A DNA stretch of 63,703 nucleotides from JBNAVY01 sp049700195 (GTDB taxonomy: Bacteria; Bacillota; Thermoanaerobacteria; Thermoanaerobacterales; Thermoanaerobacteraceae), in NCBI GenBank assembly GCA_049700195.1, contig JBNAVY010000008.1, forward strand, positions 1-63,703, read 5' to 3'. The notes beneath the pieces were generated by a model that saw only the letters and a program-made list of their open reading frames with translations, did not search any database and was not told the origin of the DNA. The translations under genes and the position numbers were made by a program. Shown one piece after another: positions 58,767 through 63,703 of this stretch. Numbering within the stretch: the stretch's first letter is position 1; every line of letters begins with the position of its first letter.

Positions 58767-60845
58767 ATGTCAAAGTCACTAATTATAGTTGAATCTCCGT
58801 CCAAGGCTAAAACAATATCAAAATTTTTAGGTAAAAATTATAAAGTTGAAGCCTCCATGGGTCATGTTAGAGATTTGCCAAAAAGCCAGTTAGGTGTTGA
58901 TGTAGAAAATAATTTTAATCCTAAATATATAACAATTAGAGGTAAAGGACCTATAATTGATAAATTAAAAAAACAAGCAAAAGATGTAGAAAAAATTTTT
59001 TTAGCAACTGACCCTGATAGAGAAGGAGAAGCTATTTCATGGCATATTGCAAATATATTAAATATTGGTATGGAAGAATTATGTAGAGTTGAATTTCATG
59101 AAATAACAAAAAACGCTGTTCAAAATGCTGTTAAAAATCCACGAAAAATAAATTTAAATCTTGTAGATGCTCAGCAGGCACGAAGAATATTAGACAGGCT
59201 GGTTGGATATAATATTAGTCCTCTACTTTGGAAAAAAATAAAAAGGGGTTTGAGCGCCGGGAGAGTTCAATCTGTTGCAACAAGGCTTATTTGTGATAGA
59301 GAAAAAGAAATAGAGGCATTTGACCCTCAGGAATTTTGGACATTAACAGCTATTTTATATGATAAAAAACCTTCTTTGCATTTTGAAGCAAAATTTTATG
59401 GTACAAAAAATGAAAAAGTAGAATTAAAGAATGAAAATGATGCAGATGAAATTATAAGTAAATTAACAGATGAATATATTGTTGATAAAGTAAAGACTGG
59501 CACAAAAAAAAGAAATCCAACTTCTCCTTTTACTACAAGTACAATGCAACAAGAAGCTTCAAGAAAACTCGGTTTTACAGCGAAAAAGACAATGCTAGTT
59601 GCACAGCAACTATATGAAGGTATAAATGTAAAAGGTGAAGGAAGCGTAGGTCTTATAACATATATGAGGACAGATTCTACAAGGATATCAAATGAAGCAA
59701 AAGTTGAAGCATACAAATATATTTTAGATAAATTTGGTAAAGAGTATGCTAATCCTCAGTCTACTTATAACAATAAAAAATCTAATGTTCAAGATGCTCA
59801 TGAGGCTATAAGACCAACTTCAGTATTAAGAGAGCCTGACAGCATTAAGGATTCATTAAAACCTGAGCAATATAAATTATATAAATTAATATGGAGTAGA
59901 TTTCTTGCTAGTCAAATGTCTTCAGCCGTTTATGATACAGTTTCTATTGATATTTTAAATAATGATTATCTTTTTAAGGTATCAGGTTCAATTTTAAGAT
60001 TTGAAGGGTTTATGAAAGTTTATATTGAAGGTTCAGATAGTAATAATAAAGAAGATACAAAAGTTCCTATTTTAGAAGAAGGAACAAAATTAAATTTAAA
60101 ACAACTACAAAAAGAACAGCATTTTACTCAGCCTCCGGCAAGATACACAGAAGCTTCACTAATAAAAGAATTGGAGGAAAAAGGTATTGGGAGGCCTAGT
60201 ACATATGCACCTACTATTTCTACAATTTTAGAACGTGGTTATGTAGTAAAAGAAAAAAAATTATTAAAACCAACTGAGTTAGGTTTTATAGTTACAGATG
60301 TATTGAAAGAATTTTTTTCAAAAATAGTCGATGTAAAATTTACAGCAGAAATGGAAACACAACTTGATGAAATAGAAGAAGGGAATAAAAGATGGTATGA
60401 TGTTATAAATGATTTTTATGTTGATTTTTATAAGACTTTGAAAATTGCAGAAGAAGAGATGAAAGATATAGAAATAAAAGAAGAAGTTGAAGTCTCAGAT
60501 GTTATATGTGAATATTGTGGAAGAAATATGGTTGTTAAGTATGGCAGATACGGAAAATTTTTAGCGTGTCCTGGTTTTCCTGAATGCAAAAATACTAAAC
60601 CATATTATGAAAAAACAGGAATTAAATGCCCTAAATGTGGAGGGGAAATTTTAGTTAAGAAAAGTAAAAAAGGAAGGACATATTATGGATGTGAAAATGC
60701 ACCTGAATGTGACTTTATTCTTTTTGATAAACCTGTTAACGAAAAATGCCCCAAATGTGGGAGTTTGTTAGTAGAAAAGTATAATAAAAAACATAAAGTT
60801 TTGAAATGTTCAAATAAAGAATGTGATTACCAAAGAGAAATTTAA
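58767..60845 (+). CDS. topA: DNA topoisomerase I
   Basis: TopA relaxes negative supercoils. The 692-residue protein has the Toprim domain (LIIVESPSKAKTI at about 4-16, ATDPDREGEAISWH at about 80-93), the active-site Tyr in GLITYMRTDS at about 292-301, and C-terminal zinc fingers (CEYCG, CPGFPEC, CPKCGG, CPKCGS and following Cys). The ATG at 58767 follows GGAGGTG; the frame is open back into dprA. The zinc regions mark it as the Firmicute type. Confidence 0.97.
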   Translation: MSKSLIIVESPSKAKTISKFLGKNYKVEASMGHVRDLPKSQLGVDVENNFNPKYITIRGKGPIIDKLKKQAKDVEKIFLATDPDREGEAISWHIANILNIGMEELCRVEFHEITKNAVQNAVKNPRKINLNLVDAQQARRILDRLVGYNISPLLWKKIKRGLSAGRVQSVATRLICDREKEIEAFDPQEFWTLTAILYDKKPSLHFEAKFYGTKNEKVELKNENDADEIISKLTDEYIVDKVKTGTKKRNPTSPFTTSTMQQEASRKLGFTAKKTMLVAQQLYEGINVKGEGSVGLITYMRTDSTRISNEAKVEAYKYILDKFGKEYANPQSTYNNKKSNVQDAHEAIRPTSVLREPDSIKDSLKPEQYKLYKLIWSRFLASQMSSAVYDTVSIDILNNDYLFKVSGSILRFEGFMKVYIEGSDSNNKEDTKVPILEEGTKLNLKQLQKEQHFTQPPARYTEASLIKELEEKGIGRPSTYAPTISTILERGYVVKEKKLLKPTELGFIVTDVLKEFFSKIVDVKFTAEMETQLDEIEEGNKRWYDVINDFYVDFYKTLKIAEEEMKDIEIKEEVEVSDVICEYCGRNMVVKYGRYGKFLACPGFPECKNTKPYYEKTGIKCPKCGGEILVKKSKKGRTYYGCENAPECDFILFDKPVNEKCPKCGSLLVEKYNKKHKVLKCSNKECDYQREI

Positions 60846-60875
60846 GTGAATTTAATAAAAATTTTGAATTAATTC

Positions 60876-60904
60876 TTGAATGACAATACAAAGTATGATA
60901 ATAT
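60876..60904 (+). promoter_or_regulatory. sigma-A promoter of hslV-hslU-codY
   Basis: TTGAAT and TAATAT are 17 bases apart, 25 bases ahead of the hslV start. Confidence 0.6.
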
Positions 60905-60928
60905 ATAAATGTTTAGTGGGGTGTAAAT

Positions 60929-61459
60929 ATGTTTAGAGGTACTACCATAGTTGCTGTAAGAAAAGATAACCATGTTTCTGTTGGTGGTGATGGTCAAGTT
61001 ACATTTGGAGAGAATACCATACTAAAACATGGAGCTAAAAAGATAAGAAGATTATATAATGGTGAAGTAATTGTAGGTTTTGCTGGGTCGGTTTCTGACG
61101 CTTTAACTCTTTCCGAGATGTTTGAAGAAAAACTTGAGCAATTTGGTGGAAATTTAAAAAGGGCTGCTGTCGAATTAGCTAATGAATGGAGAAAAGATAA
61201 AGTATTAAGAAAGCTGGAAGCCTTATTAATTGCTGCAGACAAAAACTGTTCACTATTAATTTCTGGCAATGGGGAAGTTATTGAGCCTGATAATGATGTT
61301 ATTGCTATAGGTTCGGGTGGGAATTTTGCTATGGCAGCTGCTTTAGCGCTCAGATATAATACAGATTTGACTACAGAAGAAATTGCTAAAAAAGCACTTG
61401 AAATTGCTTCACATATTTGTGTGTACACCAATGACAACATAAGTATTGAGAGTTTGTAA
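60929..61459 (+). CDS. hslV: ATP-dependent protease subunit HslV
   Basis: HslV is the proteasome-like peptidase of the HslUV complex. The 176-residue protein begins MFRGTTIVAVRKD, then GGDGQVTFGE at about 19-28 and GFAGSVSDALTL at about 50-61. The N-terminal nucleophile is probably Thr5, so the four residues MFRG must be removed; the Thr follows them as in other clostridial and Thermotoga HslV. GTGGGGTG precedes the ATG. hslU follows 15 bases later. Confidence 0.95.
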   Translation: MFRGTTIVAVRKDNHVSVGGDGQVTFGENTILKHGAKKIRRLYNGEVIVGFAGSVSDALTLSEMFEEKLEQFGGNLKRAAVELANEWRKDKVLRKLEALLIAADKNCSLLISGNGEVIEPDNDVIAIGSGGNFAMAAALALRYNTDLTTEEIAKKALEIASHICVYTNDNISIESL

Positions 61460-61474
61460 AGGAGGGTGTTCACT

Positions 61475-62857
61475 TTGATAAATTATAGTCCTAAAAAAAT
61501 AGTTGAAGAACTTGATAAATATATTATTGGACAAAGTGATGCGAAAAAATCTGTTGCCGTTGCATTGCGTAATAGGTATAGGAGAGGCTTATTGCCAGAT
61601 GATTTTAAAGATGAAATTACTCCGAAAAATATTATTATGGTAGGTCCGACAGGTGTGGGGAAAACAGAAATTGCTAGAAGAATAGCAAAATTAGTAGAGG
61701 CACCTTTTGTAAAAGTTGAAGCAACTAAATTTACTGAGGTGGGTTATGTAGGAAGAGATGTTGATTCTATGATAAGAGATCTGGTAGAATCCTCTGTTAG
61801 AATGGTCAAAGAAGAAAAATTAAAAAAAGTTATGGATAAAGCTAAAACTTTAGCAGAAGAAAAACTAATAAATCATTTAATTGGGGATAAAAAAAACACC
61901 CAATCTAAGAATCCATTTGAAATGCTATTTAATTATCAGCCCAAAACCGATGAAAATACAGTTCAAGACGATAGTTTAATGTTAAAGAAAGAACAAATTA
62001 AAGAAAAACTTCAAAAAGGCGAACTTGAAGATTTGATTATAGAAGTTGAAGTAACTGATAATTCTACTCCCATGTTAGAGATGTATTCAAATTTGGGTTC
62101 TGAAGAAATGAACATTAATATACAAGATATGTTTTCGGATTTTTTACCTAAAAAGAAAAAAATACGTAAAATGCATGTCAGTGATGCAAGGAAATATTTT
62201 GAAAATGAAGAAGCTCAAAACTTAGTTGATATGGAAGAAGTAGTTGAGGAAGCTATAAAAAGAGCTGAAAATGATGGTATAATTTTTATAGATGAAATTG
62301 ATAAGATTGCCAGTGGAAATTATTCTGGAAGTCTTGATGTTTCAAGAGAAGGAGTACAAAGAGATATATTGCCTATTATTGAAGGAAGTACTGTTATGAC
62401 AAAATATGGGCCAGTTAAAACTGACTATATTTTATTTATTGCAGCGGGAGCATTTAATATATCTAAAATTTCTGATTTAATACCTGAACTTCAAGGAAGA
62501 TTTCCTATAAGAGTTGACCTGAAACCTCTTACAAAAGAGGATTTTGTAAGAATTTTAAAAGAACCAAAAAATGCTTTGACAAGGCAATACAAAGAACTTA
62601 TGAGGACAGAGGGAATAAATATTAAATATAGAGAAGAAGCAATAGAAACAATTGCAGATATAGCGTATTTAATGAATCAGCAATCAGAAGATATTGGTGC
62701 AAGAAGACTTCATACAGTTATGGAAAAGCTTTTTGAAAATTTGTCTTTTGAAGCACCAGAGCTAAATAAAAAAGAAATAGTTATAACTAAAGAGTATGTT
62801 AAAGAGCAGTTAAAGGACAATTTAAACAAATATGACGTAAACAAATTTATATTATAA
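61475..62857 (+). CDS. hslU: ATP-dependent protease ATPase subunit HslU
   Basis: HslU unfolds proteins for HslV. The 460-residue AAA+ protein has YSPKKIVEELDKYIIGQ at the start, Walker A GPTGVGKTEIAR at about 58-69, the inserted I domain at about 115-250, Walker B FIDEIDKIA at about 271-279, and the C-terminal LHTVMEKLFENLSF. The TTG at 61475 is 8 bases after GGAGG; a GTG at 61466 is too close to that site. codY follows 20 bases later. Confidence 0.95.
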   Translation: MINYSPKKIVEELDKYIIGQSDAKKSVAVALRNRYRRGLLPDDFKDEITPKNIIMVGPTGVGKTEIARRIAKLVEAPFVKVEATKFTEVGYVGRDVDSMIRDLVESSVRMVKEEKLKKVMDKAKTLAEEKLINHLIGDKKNTQSKNPFEMLFNYQPKTDENTVQDDSLMLKKEQIKEKLQKGELEDLIIEVEVTDNSTPMLEMYSNLGSEEMNINIQDMFSDFLPKKKKIRKMHVSDARKYFENEEAQNLVDMEEVVEEAIKRAENDGIIFIDEIDKIASGNYSGSLDVSREGVQRDILPIIEGSTVMTKYGPVKTDYILFIAAGAFNISKISDLIPELQGRFPIRVDLKPLTKEDFVRILKEPKNALTRQYKELMRTEGINIKYREEAIETIADIAYLMNQQSEDIGARRLHTVMEKLFENLSFEAPELNKKEIVITKEYVKEQLKDNLNKYDVNKFIL

Positions 62858-62877
62858 AAAACACAGGAGGATTTTAA

Positions 62878-63636
62878 ATGGGTACACTTTTAGAAAAAAC
62901 AAGAAAAGTAAACAGAATACTTCAAAAAACAGGTATACAACCGGTTGATTTTAACGAAATGGCAAATATTTTAAAAGAAGTTATTGATGCCAATGTATAT
63001 ATATTAAGCAGGAAGGGAAAACTTTTAGGATTTTCTAAAACAAAAGAATTTGAAGAAGATAGTATAATTGAAAACAAATCTATACCAGAAGAATATAACG
63101 AAAAACTTTTAAAAATAACTGAAACTCTTTCAAATGAAAAAGAAGGTATTGTAAAAAAAGATAAAAACAATATATTAAAAAATGAGATAATTACTGTTGT
63201 TCCGGTAAATGGAAGCGGGGAAAGGCTTGGGACCTTGATTATATCAAGAACTCTTAAAGATTTCAACGATGATGACCTTATTCTTGCAGAATATGGAGCA
63301 ACAGTAGTTGGATTAGAGATTTTACGTTCAAAGAATGAAGAAATTGAAGATGAAGCAAGAAAAAGAGCAATTGTTCAGATGGCTTTAGGTACTCTTTCCT
63401 ACTCTGAATTAGAAGCTGTAATAAGCATTTTTGATGAACTAAATGGCAATGAAGGGCTTTTAGTAGCAAGTAAAATTGCAGATAAACTTGGAATTACAAG
63501 ATCTGTAATTGTAAATGCTTTGCGAAAATTTGAAAGTGCAGGCGTAATTGAGTCCAGGTCATTAGGTATGAAAGGTACACATATAAGAATATTAAATGAT
63601 AAATTAATTGAAGAATTGGAGAAAATGAAAAGATAA
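62878..63636 (+). CDS. codY: GTP- and branched-chain-amino-acid-sensing repressor CodY
   Basis: CodY represses stationary-phase and amino acid genes when GTP and branched-chain amino acids are high. The 252-residue protein has the N-terminal GAF domain (residues 1-155) and the C-terminal winged helix with SKIADKLGITRSVIVNALRKFESAGVIESRS at about 203-233; it lies 20 bases after hslU. AGGAGG precedes the ATG. Order hslV-hslU-codY matches B. subtilis, except that xerC does not precede hslV here. A terminator follows. Confidence 0.96.
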   Translation: MGTLLEKTRKVNRILQKTGIQPVDFNEMANILKEVIDANVYILSRKGKLLGFSKTKEFEEDSIIENKSIPEEYNEKLLKITETLSNEKEGIVKKDKNNILKNEIITVVPVNGSGERLGTLIISRTLKDFNDDDLILAEYGATVVGLEILRSKNEEIEDEARKRAIVQMALGTLSYSELEAVISIFDELNGNEGLLVASKIADKLGITRSVIVNALRKFESAGVIESRSLGMKGTHIRILNDKLIEELEKMKR

Positions 63637-63650
63637 GGTAGAAAAACATG

Positions 63651-63678
63651 AAAAGTCCTATAAAAATAGGGCTTTTTT
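63651..63678 (+). terminator. terminator after codY
   Basis: AAAAGTCCTAT and ATAGGGCTTTT pair over 11 positions with one G-T pair around AAAA, followed by TTTTTT. It ends the hslV-hslU-codY unit. Confidence 0.87.
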
Positions 63679-63703
63679 CTTATGGTGTAAATTATTACAT
63701 AAT

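Noticed and set aside
1..63703. CRISPR arrays, insertion sequences, phage genes, tRNA genes or attachment sites.
   Set aside because: No repeat-spacer pattern, transposase, integrase or cloverleaf was seen on reading both strands; the only long direct repeat is the SASP pair.

Overview
The window reads as a stretch of chromosome from a low-GC, endospore-forming, Clostridia-type Firmicute. The base composition is very AT-rich. Sporulation genes are present (two alpha/beta SASP genes, spoVS, ylbJ), together with CodY, HslUV, FapR/FabK-type lipid synthesis, the Stk/Stp pair and PASTA-kinase signalling. The gene order matches the Firmicute housekeeping backbone. About a quarter of the genes appear to start at TTG or GTG. 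The exact genus cannot be fixed from the sequence alone. Nothing looks like a phage, plasmid, insertion sequence or CRISPR array, and no gene-free stretch exceeds 300 bases.

Layout. Bases 1-3000: the 3' end of a 5S rRNA gene and its terminator, a GNAT acetyltransferase, thpR, and rqcH on the minus strand. Bases 3060-4800: a small accessory unit, a ChrB-N-like protein followed by an MFS exporter, behind a promoter overlapped by a perfect palindrome. Bases 4800-13400: dapF, then yicC-remA-gmk-rpoZ-coaBC-priA-def-fmt-DUF116. Bases 13400-20900: rsmB-rlmN-stp-prkC-rsgA-rpe-thiN and a small membrane protein. Bases 20900-26200: rpmB (minus), yloU-fakA-recG-degV. Bases 26200-27200: a spore island with two near-identical SASP genes and, on the opposite strand, a probable CsfG-type sporulation RNA. 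Bases 27200-33530: rsmD-coaD-coiled-coil protein, ylbJ and tmcAL on the minus strand, pta-ackA. Bases 33530-43000: yceD-rpmF, fapR-plsX-fabH-fabK-fabD-fabG-acpP-fabF, rnc and a radical SAM gene. Bases 43000-56430: spoVS from a sigma-H-type promoter, smc-ftsY, ylxM-ffh-rpsP-khpA-rimM-trmD-rplS-rbgA-comM, a YitT-family gene and trpS. Bases 56430-63703: yraN and rnhB (minus), dprA-topA, hslV-hslU-codY.

How the genes fit together. Most blocks are ordinary growth functions: translation initiation and ribosome assembly (def, fmt, rsgA, rbgA, rimM, trmD, rlmN, ribosomal proteins), membrane targeting (ffh, ftsY, ylxM), fatty acid synthesis under FapR, fatty acid salvage (fakA with a DegV/FakB partner), acetate formation from acetyl-CoA (pta, ackA) and chromosome maintenance (smc, topA, dprA, priA, recG). 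The least ordinary parts are the ChrB-like/MFS unit with its operator, the SASP pair that share a 199-base identical block, and the antisense CU-rich RNA upstream of rsmD. That RNA has the position and shape of CsfG and is easily missed because the plus strand there shows only a spurious 27-codon ORF.
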